DNA of 64,000 nucleotides from Patella vulgata (taxonomy: Eukaryota > Mollusca > Gastropoda > Patellidae), in the NCBI RefSeq assembly GCF_932274485.2, contig NC_065885.2:33803062-33867061 (forward strand). Direction: 5' to 3'. The position numbers and the translations under genes are program-made. Under the pieces are notes generated by a model. That model was not told the DNA's origin. It saw only the letters and a list, made by a program, of their open reading frames with translations, and searched no databases. Shown piece by piece: positions 22,524-33,869 of this stretch (position 1 is the stretch's first letter; every line of letters begins with the position of its first letter).

Positions 22524-24233
22524 GTCTTGCGATGGTTTTGATCGAAGGCAATTCCAAACCTACGGTATCTGTCTACAATTATTTCCGCTTAAGAACAAAC
22601 ACGAAGCTGGTTGACCGACATTTTAATTCCCACGCCCTGACATCAAAGGAGTTACTAGGTTTAGATGATGGAAGGTAACGACTGAGTTTACAATGGCTTC
22701 CATCTTGGACCTGAACGTTTATTATTGTGAATCAGCATTATAGTCCTCACCAATGCAATATACGCATTACACAATTTTGAGGTTGTCTCATAGAACATTG
22801 GAACTCAGCTAGAGACAGGGCCCTTGTGAGGTGAGGGGATGGGGCAGCGGGGACACTTGTCCAGGGGCCCGGTGGTATGCCGAGTAATATTTTAAAAAAT
22901 TTGTTGGTATATAAAAAAAAATACACTTTTAATTGATCGTAAAGTAGAAGAAGACTTTTCTGAATTTTTGTGGGATTATAATCGAATTTTTTTTGGGAAA
23001 AATGGGTGAATTAAACACTAAAAGACACCTTGCGGTCCCGACCCATCCTCGTCCCGTTTTGGGCTCTTGTCACCGTCAGAGTATCCGGGCCTAGTCCGGG
23101 CCTGTCTATAGAACGCTACAATGGTAGCGCTGCCAGTGATCATGTAAGCGGTTATCGATCGCTTTAGGTAGGCTGATTGGTATGCGATTATTAAAAACAA
23201 AACTGAAAGCCAAATTTTTACCTTCGTTTCGTGAGACGTTTTGCCAATTGCGGACCTTTTTCCGACCAATGGCAGCATGATTATTCACTAATATCTCCGG
23301 GAGAAGCTTGTATTTTGGGTATTGAAAAAAAATTAACGAATAGTTTATGCGATGAAAACATTTTCCATTTGATATTTCTGATGGTCACAATTTTTGTTTT
23401 CCCTGTTTGTTTGCATCTGATTATTTTTAAAACTAAAACGTAGAACATGTATTTGGTATGTCCTATGTTTTTGGTTAAATCTCAGTTTTTGTGTTTTAAC
23501 AAAATGACCTCCTGTTACCCCAGATATGCCAAAATGACGTAAGAGACCATGTAACTTTCAAAAAATTTCGAACATCCCCCACCCCCCGCCGAGGTGCTTA
23601 TCCCAGGGCCCCGAGACATAAACATTCTTTTCAAAGGCCAATGGAGAAAATAAAGTCCCCCTAGAAACTATGGTTTGCATCACTGAAGTTTCTTTAAATT
23701 GACCTCTCTTTAATATTACAGATCATTTGTTTTATCACCTAGAAATTGGGCCAAACTGTTCATAAGTAAACTTTATTTCTCCGCCGAGACTGGTAGGTTT
23801 CTGCCAGAGATTCAGCTGCCGAATTCGATCATAATTACAGCCAAAGAGAGGGTTACTATCTGTCCCCAGGGAGGTGAACTACGCAACAAGAAGATAATAA
23901 AGATAATGACTACTTTTAGCAAAGATTAAACGTAGTTTGACAAACGCGACCGTCTGGTAAAATGTATCTCGATTTTAAGGAAAAAAAAATCAATTTGGAA
24001 ACTTTTCCTTGGGCTTACTAAATCTAATTGCTTAATAATTAATGAAAAATATGAATACTACTTCTAGAACACCGGATTCCACTTCTAGGCGTTCAAAGAG
24101 CTGTCGTTGGACTTTTGTATTAGATGACATTGAAACAATACTTATTTGTCAATTTAAATCAACACTGATGTTGTGATCTTACCGGCAAAAGATGGGTTTC
24201 TGATATCCAATATTTAAAACAAAATAACATTTT
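22524..24233. other. Stretch without a recognised gene
   Basis: No supported coding region. Overlapping open frames at 23018-23288 are shadows of one another. A GGGCCC-type phrase near 22864 and 23607 may mark another decayed repeat pair, but I cannot delimit it. Confidence 0.35.
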
Positions 24234-24708
24234 ACCATTGGCCGCGTTTGTTTCTTATTTTATTCTTAGGACTCCACTTTAAATATTGCATATTTATTCT
24301 GCCACTCATTAATTATGGAAATTCCTACATCTTCTCCCTCCGAGAACTACATGGCTGTCTATTCTCAGATTAATACCCATTAATTATTCTATTGGCTAAT
24401 TATGATGTAATTAATCATGTGATTGGTCACTCTTGCCAAATATGAAATGGTAACTTTCCTATCACGTGCTTTTAGAATTTATCCTTGAAAAATGCAAATG
24501 ACCAACATGTTTACTAAACTGAAGCTGCGTTAACGTATCTAAATGGCCAGCATACTTCTATATTTTCGGTTATGAACTTAGAACCAATAATTTGTAAAGA
24601 TATTGATATTGTTTCGGCTATCACATTTCTCCATCCCTAGTCTTTAGCCCCCCATGTTCTGTTATTGTCACAATATTTCATAAACAAAATTTAATTGCGT
24701 TTCAGAAT
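24234..24708 (+). repeat. R1 repeat copy 3, left part
   Basis: It matches R1 from the GCCGCATTTGTTTCTTATTT region to TGCGTTTCAGAAT. The beginning of R1 is missing. The rest of the copy continues at 39943 after a 15.2-kb insertion. Confidence 0.8.
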
Positions 24709-24762
24709 GGGGTTCGCCGACGAGGAGCTCACCAGGTGGCGCGCGTGAATTATGGGTTATAG
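24709..24762 (+). repeat. Left terminal inverted repeat of the ISL2EU element
   Basis: It begins GGGGTTCGCCGACGAGG and contains AGGTGGCGCG and ATTATGGGTTAT. The latter two blocks are shared with the inverted right end. The transposase start codon lies 130 bp inside. Confidence 0.85.
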
Positions 24763-25439
24763 GTCACGGCCTTATGTCAACATTCGATCTATGATGTAAA
24801 CATCGTCTGCTACTTCCTGTCGTCTCTAAAGACGCACAATGCCGCAGTATTGCTGTGTACCAAACTGTAAAAACTCAAAAGGTGGGCACACTTTTCCGAA
24901 AGATCCAATACTGCGGAAGAGATGGATTGTTGCAATAAAGAGGAATGATCAACAGACTGGTAAATTATGGCAACCCGGGGAGCACGATCGTGTTTGTAAA
25001 GATCATTTTACCAATGACGACTACACAAGTACACTTCTCGGTAAGAAAAAAAATAAAAACATAGGCCCCTACATACATGTTCATCATCTTTGCACTCAGA
25101 TGCAAAATGCATATATTAAGGTTTTGAATTTAATATTGTTCAAATCCCCATACTTGAATAAATTAGGCTTAGGTCTGCTCAGAAAAAATAATAAATAAAA
25201 TAACACTCGTCATCCAAAAGATCTCAACTCAGGGCAACTCGGTGATAAATTATTTGTTATTATTATCTATGATTTCATGTCAATCCTCCACTCTTCATTA
25301 GACTTAGGCCCTAACCTACTACTATGCAGTGTGCATTTTAATATTAAATGCTTGACTATTAATATTAATACATTACAACAGTGTATTAGTATTAGGCATT
25401 AAATTTAGAATCAAGCAACTGCTAGGCCAAGTAATAAAT

Positions 25440-27839
25440 CAGGGTTGGAAAAAAACAGTTTTTTTTTTGTTTAAAACAATGTTTTTTATTGTGTTTTTTA
25501 TTAATGTTCATAATTTGACAAATAAATGACAAAGGTGATTAAAACCAATGAAAACATAGTTATATGATAGTAATTACATGTTTGTCATCCTATAAATGAA
25601 GACAAGCTTCCCAGCTTTCTCGACACCTAGTCGATTTCTCAATTTAGAGTGAACAAGACCAAATGTTGAAAAGATTCTTTCGATGCTTGCTGACGATGAA
25701 ATAGCGGTCATCAAAGTTTTTACCAATTCTAGCATACCAAGATCAATATAGTCTTTTTTGGAAAAAAGGATGGATTTCCACCAGGCCAAGCAAGGAGTTT
25801 TGAATACCAATTCTTCTTCAAATAGATATGGTTTAAAAATGTCAGTTTGAGCTCTAAGCTGGACTATAAGAAATAACAGCTTTTTGTAATTGTCATTAAC
25901 AAATTGCATGGCTGAATCTTCTTCTTGGGATGTAAATGTTCCTGGATAATATTTAGGATTCAGCATATAGCTGAGGTAATGACATGGGGTGAGTATTGCA
26001 TGCATTCTTTTATGAAATTTTTCTAAATTTGCTTTGGATAATATAGGCTTAAGAGATGCTTCTAATTCTTTCCATATATAAACACTGTCTCCAATATTAC
26101 ATGTTTCGGATTGTGTTTTATCTAATGCTACTGCAATTGGTTTCATAATAGCCAGATAATCTTCACAATTCCTCTTTATGGCTAAATCTGAAACTTTCTT
26201 ACTGATATCATTGTCGATATCACCTCTGTGATCTTCACATATCTTAATCAGGATTGGCCAGTTATTGATGTATGACTGTAAGCAATCAGCTAAGCTATTC
26301 CATCGTACTTCTTGCGGCAAAACTAATCGTGTGGTATTTTCTGCTTTATACCAGGCAGCAGGTAAGTGTGTATTTCGAAAATATTTACATATAGAAACTA
26401 TGTGTTCCTTTATGCCCTTGACTTCCAGATCCTTAACTTGATAGCAAATTTATCCAATGGGACGAACAACCGTAAGCTAATACGGAATGATCCAAATCAA
26501 GAGTCTTGTGTTTTAAGTAGTTGATCTCTCATTTTAACCATGTTTGATGCATTATCTGTTACGAAACTTTTAACCTCACATCCATACTTTTCTTCAACCT
26601 TCTTAATACAATTGACTGTCAAACCATACATATATTCACCAGTGTGTGACTCTCCTGAGGTATCAACTGTTTCCACAACAAAAGTATTTCCTAATTCATC
26701 CGTTACAGATATGCAAACTATAGGCTCATTACGGATGTTGCTCCATCCATCTAAAGACATGTTGACTGGCTTGCCACTTAAAATCTCTGCACATTTTTGT
26801 TGCAAATCCTCATGTACTTGATCCAATAAAGATCCAGCAACATCTTTTCTAGATGGTGGTTTATAAGCTGGTCTCAACATTTCTATATATTGCTTAAATT
26901 CTCTATGCTCCACAGTTAAAAATGATGAATTAGTGGCATAAATAAATTTACTACATTGTTTGTCCAATGCTGCTTTTTCTGTATCTGATGTAGAGTACAC
27001 AAATTTATCAATTAATGACAACTTCTCACTCTCAGAAGTACTGGTTTTAGTTGAACTACATGAGCTCGTTGCGCTTGTGCTAGGAGTACCAAATGGGAGA
27101 CTTTCATCAACATCAATAACAATCGAATCATTTTTTTCACATCGTTCTGTATGTTTCTTCATCCGGTCAACAATACCTGGCATCTCTTTTTTACATGTTT
27201 TACATTCAGCGATGTGATACTTTAAACCAGATTTTCTTTTCCTTTCAAACTTTAACCAAATTTCGTTTAATTTTCTTCCAGACTGTGACATGTTGCTGGT
27301 TTGGAAGACAAATAACTAATGAAGAAACAATGAGTTCAGAAGAGAGTTTATTTCAATTGATATAATATAAATATAAAAAATAAAGACCTAAAATATAGTA
27401 GATCAAAGAAAATTATTGAACTAAGAATTGAAATATTATACCTCCAAACATCCTTATACTTTGTTTTAATTTTAAAGTGACACAATGATGTTGCACACAA
27501 TACTAAATTCTCCATACAACATATCCTAATCATATACAACTCACAACTAAATAACTGTTTCCATCCCTTTGATCTTTACTACTGTGGTTTACATAATATT
27601 TATTAATACAGTACAATTTAAATACATAGAAATTCACAAATGAACACTAGAATTTCGAAAAGAAAATTATTCACCAAATTATTTCATAATTTGACGATTA
27701 CTTGACGATTTTCTAAGTTTCAGGTAATTTTTTTTTATAAAATAACACAAATCAGCGTTTTTTGGGGTTTTTTTTCAATTGTTTTAAACGTTTAAAACAA
27801 GTTGTTTAAAACAAATTGTTTTAAAACAACCCAACCCTG
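25440..27839 (-). mobile_element. hAT transposon nested in the transposase intron
   Basis: The 2400-bp element has ends CAGGGTTGGA on the left and, inverted, CAGGGTTGGG on the right. The 8-bp flanks TAATAAAT (25432-25439) and TTATAAAT (27840-27847) differ at one position, fitting the hAT target-duplication length. It encodes one transposase on the minus strand, described separately. Subterminal DNA on both sides is rich in GTTTTAAAC-like palindromes. It removed nothing essential from the host transposon because it sits in an intron. Confidence 0.92.
25574..27291 (-). pseudogene. hAT-family transposase (BED finger, DUF659-like, dimerisation)
   Basis: The N-terminal frame (27291-26497) begins MSQSGRKLNEIWLKF with a BED zinc finger, ECKTCKKEM then MKKHTERC, at about residues 28-51. 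A DUF659-type core follows with MSLDGWSN and SFVTDNASN, which hold two of the acidic catalytic residues expected in hAT enzymes. The C-terminal frame (26320-25574) has EVRWNSLADCL and the hAT dimerisation region SASIERIFSTFGLVHSKL followed by RNRLG. The two halves are in different frames, so there is at least one frameshift between about 26320 and 26500; conserved-looking sequence continues through the gap. Otherwise both parts are clean, suggesting a fairly young copy. Total length would be near 570 residues, usual for the family. Confidence 0.9.
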
Positions 27840-29165
27840 TTATAAATGAAAGTGCATATTTGTTTTAAATAGAAAATTATCTAACATTGATAAGACATTT
27901 TTTCAAATATTTTTTCTCAAAATTGAAGGACTACTTATACTGTTAAATGGTATTATCGTTCACTTTAATCTCAAGCATAAAGGGTTAATACTATTAATAG
28001 GGATTTTTGATTTCTATTCTAGGTGAACGCAAAAGATTGAAAAAGGATGCTGTTCCATCATTATTTACATTCAAAAAGTCTGTATGCCCAAGGAGAAAGT
28101 TGAGGAGAGTCTTTGAAGCTTCAGTTAACCCGGTAATTTTACAGAATGAAGAGAATGAAGTCATCAATGAAATTGTAATTGATCACTCTTGCGTTGATGT
28201 TGCAGTGCCTGTTGATTGTGAACCATCCCAAAATCATAATGTTGAAATTCAATGTCACCTTTTGTCAGATATAAATTATAAGTTCTCCATTGAAAATCCA
28301 AGAGCCATTAAATATTACTCTGGGTTTAATGATTATGCTCATTTTATGTTTTTCTTTAATCTTCTTGGCCCTGTAGTTTTTGATTTAAATTATAAATGTT
28401 CTTTGTTGGAACCTAAGGATCAACTTTTCTTAACTCTCATGAAATTAAGACAAGCCAAGGAAGATTTGGAACTCAGTATTTTTTTTCAAAGTCAGTGAAA
28501 GTACCGTTTCACAACTAATTAATGTATGGATCAATTTTTTATATTTCCAATTAAAAGAAATCAATATTTGGCCTGAAAAATCTATTGTGCAAGAGAATAT
28601 GCCTAGTAAGATTAAATCTGCATTTCCTAGAACACGTGTAGTACTAGACGCCACAGAAATTCCTATTTCAAAGCCACAGAATGTTGATGCCCAAAGTATG
28701 ACATTTTCTACATACAATAATAAAAACACACTGAAAACCATAATCGGTTGTTCACCTCGAGGACTTGTATCATATATCAGTGACAGTTATGGCGGATCAG
28801 CTAGTGACAGACAAATAATTGAACGATCCACACTAGTCAATAATAATGGTATGTTTGAATCAAAGGATAGCATAATGGCTGACCGGGGTATTATGGTCCA
28901 GGATATCTTTGCATCCAAAAATGTTTTTGTCAACACCCCAACAATGTTGAAAGGCAAGTCGCAACTAGAACCCGAACAAGTCATACATGATCGTCGAATT
29001 GCTTCAAAGAGAATTCATGTCGAAAGAGTGATAGGTTTAGGCAAAACCTACAAAATTTTGAAAAAAGATCTGCCTGCCAGCAAACGAGCTCTTGGTTCAA
29101 GAATTGTATTTGTATGCTATATGCTATCAAATCTCCGTCCATCAATTGTCAACAGACTTGCCTAA

Positions 29166-30219
29166 TCACATCCCCCCAATAGATCAAACAAAGAAATCTA
29201 GTAGGCCTGTAATATAATAGTGTGTTTATTACTGTAACTACATGTATTTAATATCATAAATAAAGCCTTTTATATAACATAACATATACCTATATTAATA
29301 ATAACAATAATAACAATAGTACACAATCTTTGCATTGTACAAGTCTCTTAAAAATACATTATGTAAAATTTAGATAAGAGCCGATTGTTCCTGCTATGAT
29401 AGTTCAAAAATAGATAATGCAAAATGAATATATTGAAAATTTTATTCAACTTACTTTATTGTAAGCCAAGTTATCAATGTCTGTAGTTTCGACAAGATGT
29501 GTGCATTGATTGTGTACGTTAATAAATGTCTGATAATTTATTATAACATTTAAGGCCAAAAGAAAGACCTGCAATTATAGGTAAATGTAGCACTCTTGAG
29601 TAATGTATATTTAACTTGCCATGAATGATGGTAGCGGCTATTAAAAGAGAAAATCTCTTATTAAAAACTTTCAAGAGATAACATTTCTGTGGAAGCGGAC
29701 AAGTACCATGCAACCTTTGTTTATCAATATAATAGTCATGTTCTAATTTTTAGATATTGTACATATCACCATTGTTATAAGGCCTTACAAAAAATATTCT
29801 GGTTCTCAGACAATCCTGTGTAACCTGAAAAGCACTGCATGACCCGTTTTTATTTAAAAATAAAAAACACGAAAAAAGACTATTTAATTATTGCATATAA
29901 ATATTTTGCACTCCAGCCATCCCCCCCTCCCCCACTAACTCTGTAGGCTAATTTATCATCAATGTAAGCTTGACACTTTTAAGTGAAACAGGATAATTGT
30001 ACATTCCCATAAACAACATGACATATACTTAGTAAATGGAAATATGTGATGTATATAAGAAGGCATTTGATTTAGCCCAGTAGTGATCCAGTAGAAATTG
30101 TAAATATCACCGTTGTTATAAAAGGGATGCTTTATATAAGGTCTTGTTTAATCTGATATCAAATTGATTAATTTTTTTTTACAGAACTGTTGTAATTGTA
30201 CATATCACCATTGTTATAA
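29166..30219. other. Intergenic region between the convergent transposon genes
   Basis: It contains MITE D copy 2 (about 29360-29612) and three dispersed copies of a phrase like ACATATCACCATTGTTATAA (near 29760, 30103 and 30200). It presumably holds the 3' ends of both transcripts; an AATAAA lies near 29258. Confidence 0.5.
29360..29612. mobile_element. MITE family D, copy 2 (partial)
   Basis: It shares AGTTCAAAAATAGATAAT and GACCTGCAATTATAGG with copy 1 at 16316-16648. Its outer ends are less clear. Confidence 0.55.
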
Positions 30220-30507
30220 TTATAAATGAGATGCAATATAAGGTCTTAAATATTTATGATAAAATAATTCAAGCTTAGGCAATAAAGAACCTTTACAATA
30301 ATCATTGTCAATTTCTATTTTTTCTATATAAAGATCTTTATGTGTAAATATTATGTGTTTAGATAAATAAAGCTGTCCTTGTACCTGAGAATAATATCGA
30401 CTGTTTCTAGAAAGCCTGACTTTGCTGCTACCATCCAAATATTCCAGATAAGGGAAATATTTTCCCGGAGCAATATTTAAATCCGTTCCTGTATATGGAC
30501 ATTTAAT

Positions 30508-30713
30508 TTCAATTATTTTATTATCATCAATTACTCCATCAGGAGTTGCACCAAGATACGGATAACTTGGGTGCACAAAAACTCCACATTTAGACACAAT
30601 GAAACCCGTCTTCAATTATTTAATTATCATCAATTACTCCATCAGGAGTTGCACCAAGATACGGATAACTTGGGTGCACAAAAACTCCACATTTAGACAC
30701 AATGAAACCCGTC
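30508..30713. repeat. 103-bp tandem duplication inside the YqaJ domain
   Basis: Units 30508-30610 and 30611-30713 are nearly identical (one visible difference near their start). Because 103 is not a multiple of three, the phrase YLGATPDGVIDDN is encoded twice in different frames and the ORF is cut. The near identity indicates a very recent event. Confidence 0.93.
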
Positions 30714-31234
30714 TTTTCTTCGAAAGATTTGCATGCAACAGTTTCAACTTTAAGACCATGTATTACAGGCGGGCCACTAAGAACAGGTGGAAAACAAATA
30801 CTTTTACAAAGTTTGTCAATATTTCGTCTTGCAGTCATATGCATAACATCCCCAAATCGAGATGCAGTCAAACGCCACTCCCTGGCATCATGCCATTTTA
30901 AACACAAACTTTGTCTCCTTGTAGCTGCCTCTAGCTTTATTGCTTCAGCCTCTTTTATCTGAAAATAACTGTCAACCCAATATTGCGTAAATGGTAACAT
31001 TAAATAATCATGGTCTTTAACTGCAGTTAAAATATCAGCTTTGGGATATAAAAATTTGACCGTTAAATCAGTTTGTTCTGTAGAGCAGTAGTTGTACACA
31101 CGGTTCCTAACATCAGCTTCAAAGCCAGGCTTGTTGCGATGCGCTGAAGGACGTGGATCATCTAAACAAGGTTGTTTTGATGCAGGGAAATTCTCTGATT
31201 TTACCGGGGATCCTGAAAATAAATCAAAATTTTA

Positions 31235-31600
31235 TTAAAGGGGCATTGGCATTAGGTAAGATTAGATAAAGAGCCGACAGTTCTTGATATAATAGTTAAC
31301 AAATAGATAATGAAAAGGGAATATGTTGAAAATTTCAGTCAAATTACTTCACTCGGAGCCTGGCGATTGGCGACACATTGAGAGTCTAGCTCTGATTGTC
31401 ATTGTTACAATAATAAATCGCAAAAGTATTTAAATCTACTTAATATCAGAGATATCTGATGGCAATCATGGCATTGATCATTCATGTTTTATTGTGTTGA
31501 TCTTGGTAGTTAATTAATGTCTAATTAATAATTTATATAACATCTAAGGTCTGAAAAAAAACCTAGGTCTGAAAAAAGACCTTCAATAGGCCGAATTAGC
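31235..31600. mobile_element. MITE family D, copy 3 (in a YqaJ intron)
   Basis: It begins TTAAAGGGGCATTGGCATTA and contains AACAAATAGATAATGAAAA, matching copies at 16316 and 29360. It lies between the YqaJ and SWIM exons, so it could be spliced out. Confidence 0.55.
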
Positions 31601-32737
31601 TTAAATAGATAGCTTAAGACAAGGACATGCTATTGCTAAGGAATTACATTGTCAACCAAGGACATACATGTAAGTAAAAATAAAACCCCTAACTCTGTCC
31701 CAGGCTTCTTGACTAAGAGGGAAATGAAAATTTTGTATCTTAACATATTCTCTTACCTTCATATTGCCTTTTTGGCATGTGGAAAGATTGCAAATTCTCA
31801 GTACAACTTCTCTTGATTTTACACTGCCCATCTTCAATGAATTTAACCAGCATCAGTAAAACTGCAGCCAGATGTTTGCAGGTTCCATGTGGGCCTTTAC
31901 CAGCAGGACATTCAACAGTGACTATTTACAATTTCACCACTACTTTTTTAAACGCTGAGTTTATAGTTGTAAGTTACCTGTAATAAAATACACAAGTTTC
32001 ATTTGGGCCGATTTTCTTAATACTATATGGATATTCAATAATGATGTGCCAGATATTATATTTAGGAAATTGAATGATTCCTTTACATGAGCTGCAGCCT
32101 GTAAGTCTACTAATCAATCTATACATGTATACATACAATAAAAGTAATAAAGTATCTCTTGCAAAGAAGAATATCTCTATCAATGGTCATAAGAAATATA
32201 TCGGGAGTAATTTCAGAATATCTGATCATTTCTTTTTTACCAGAAATCTAATTGCTGTTTACTAAAAATGCGATGCAGATAATGTGATTGGCATGATTGA
32301 CAGAGATAGGCTTTTAATATCTAGCCAATAAAACAGGAAACAAAATTCCCTGATCAGCTCACCAGTTCTCCCTATTAAATTATAACATAAATAAAGATTT
32401 AAGCTCACAAATTACCTTCTTTTTCATTGCAGCAGCAAGAATTCCTGTAAAATAAATACAAGTATCTATTTTACATAAACTGCATGCAGAAACTCGATCA
32501 CTTTCAATCAACTTCTCTCCTTTCTGCAATGCTTTTAAATCATTGGCCATCACATGATCAGATACCATTCTGTATTTAAAATAACCATCTATTTGACATC
32601 TATCAATTTTTGGTAACGTTGATCTGTGTTCAGATACAAGTTGTCGAAATCCTGAACTAGGCCACTGTGGAATTGTGTACTCAGGAAGATGGATAACAGG
32701 ATTTCTAAAGTTATCATTATTATCATAGGCATCTAAC

Positions 32738-33869
32738 CTTAAAAAAATAAGAATATTATTAATTTTATTAGAACACATAGGCCTAATATACATTGTCTTA
32801 AAATTTATTTAGAACACAAGGCTTCTATAAACACCACAAAGCAAGTCAATCACCACTTGGAATTTAGAACAAAGTTTATAATAATAGGCCTATCTATATA
32901 ATATTAATAATAATACGGTAATCAGCATGCTATCTACATGCATACACAAATAATTGTACTTCAGGAGTGTTAGGACTATATTAAATCTCTCATCAAGTTA
33001 AAATAGGCCTAGTTAATGAATTAGGCCTATTCAGATTTAAAACTTTCGTGGGCTTGCCTAGGTTAGTTGATATGCTATACTTTACTATTTTTTTAGATAG
33101 ATAGATACACCTCCCAAAAAGAGCTTTTTAAATGATAAACAATGGTGTTTAGTTTTTCGAGCTAGCTTAACTAGAAGCCGAGATATTCAAATTTAACCTC
33201 GTTAAAATTCGTCCCTTTTGTTCTATGTAAATGAGAAGACAATGCAATTAAAAATTGTGATAATTTCCGGCTAGATAATCACTTAAAAACACATATCTTC
33301 AAGACTATTAAAAGTACAAACAAGAAATTTGGAGTAAGTATTCCTTAAGATAAGGTGCCGGCGTTGCACAAATTAATAGGGTCCTAAATGTTAATTATCA
33401 ATGACCTTTGACCTTGACCTCTCGAAAGGTCAGACCAGAAAAGATGTATAAATCTTAACCGATCACAGTAAAAATGATATAACTTCAACAGTTTTTCAGA
33501 TATTCATCTGAAATTTTGCCAAAATGTTATTCCCTAAGATAAGGTGCCTGCGTTGCACAAATTAATAGGGTCCTAAATGTTAATTATCAATGACCTTTGA
33601 CCTTGGCCTCTTGAAAGGTCAGACCAGAAAAGATGTATAAATCTTAACCGATCACAGTAAAAATGATATAACTTCAACAGTTTTTCAATATTCATCTGAA
33701 ATTTTGCCAAAATGTTCTTCAAGTACACACCTTATAGGATACTTAATTACTTTGTCTCTATCCTGTGTTTTAGGTGTCCTGCTGACCTTGATGACATGAC
33801 AAAGAAATGATACATGAAATTTTATTTCCAAAAATCAAATATTTTCACCTTTCATTGTTTGGATCATTC
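32738..33869. other. First YqaJ intron, proximal part
   Basis: It is rich in AGGCCTA phrases (32775-33065), also seen near 39440-39475, which marks original intron sequence on both sides of the nested inserts. From 33341 to 33717 there are two tandem units of 189 bp beginning TTCC(T/C)TAAGATAAGGTGCC and containing TGACCTTTGACCTTG. No coding frame. Confidence 0.55.

Larger units (their letters stand above)
24839..29165 (+). pseudogene. THAP-domain DDE_4 transposase (two exons, frameshifted)
   Basis: Exon 1 (24839-25040, donor GTAAG) encodes most of a THAP zinc finger: YCCVPNCKNSKGG, a central tryptophan and VCKDHF give the C2-C-H ligands. Exon 2 starts at 28023 after TTCTAG and completes the domain with LKKDAVPSLF, the conserved AVPTIF box, in the right phase. 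The catalytic DDE_4 part follows: VVLDATEI (first Asp, codon at 28647), IMADRGIMVQD (second Asp, 28881) and RIHVERVIG (Glu, 29022). The expected length is about 447 residues, normal for this type. A run of eight T at 28479-28486 shifts the frame once; one T fewer would join KEDLELSIFF to KVSESTVSQL. The 3-kb intron contains a hAT transposon. The enzyme would bind the element ends through the THAP finger and carry out cut-and-paste transposition in the nucleus. Confidence 0.88.

Noticed and set aside
23018-23288. 86-codon minus-strand frame ending in a charged stretch
   Set aside because: No recognisable motif, an alternative frame overlaps it, and no splice or promoter context supports it.
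26540-27217. Plus-strand frames of 93 and 85 codons
   Set aside because: Antisense shadows of the hAT transposase on the minus strand.
30599-30962. Plus-strand frames of 100 and 86 codons
   Set aside because: Antisense to the YqaJ exon; the shared part reflects the 103-bp duplication.
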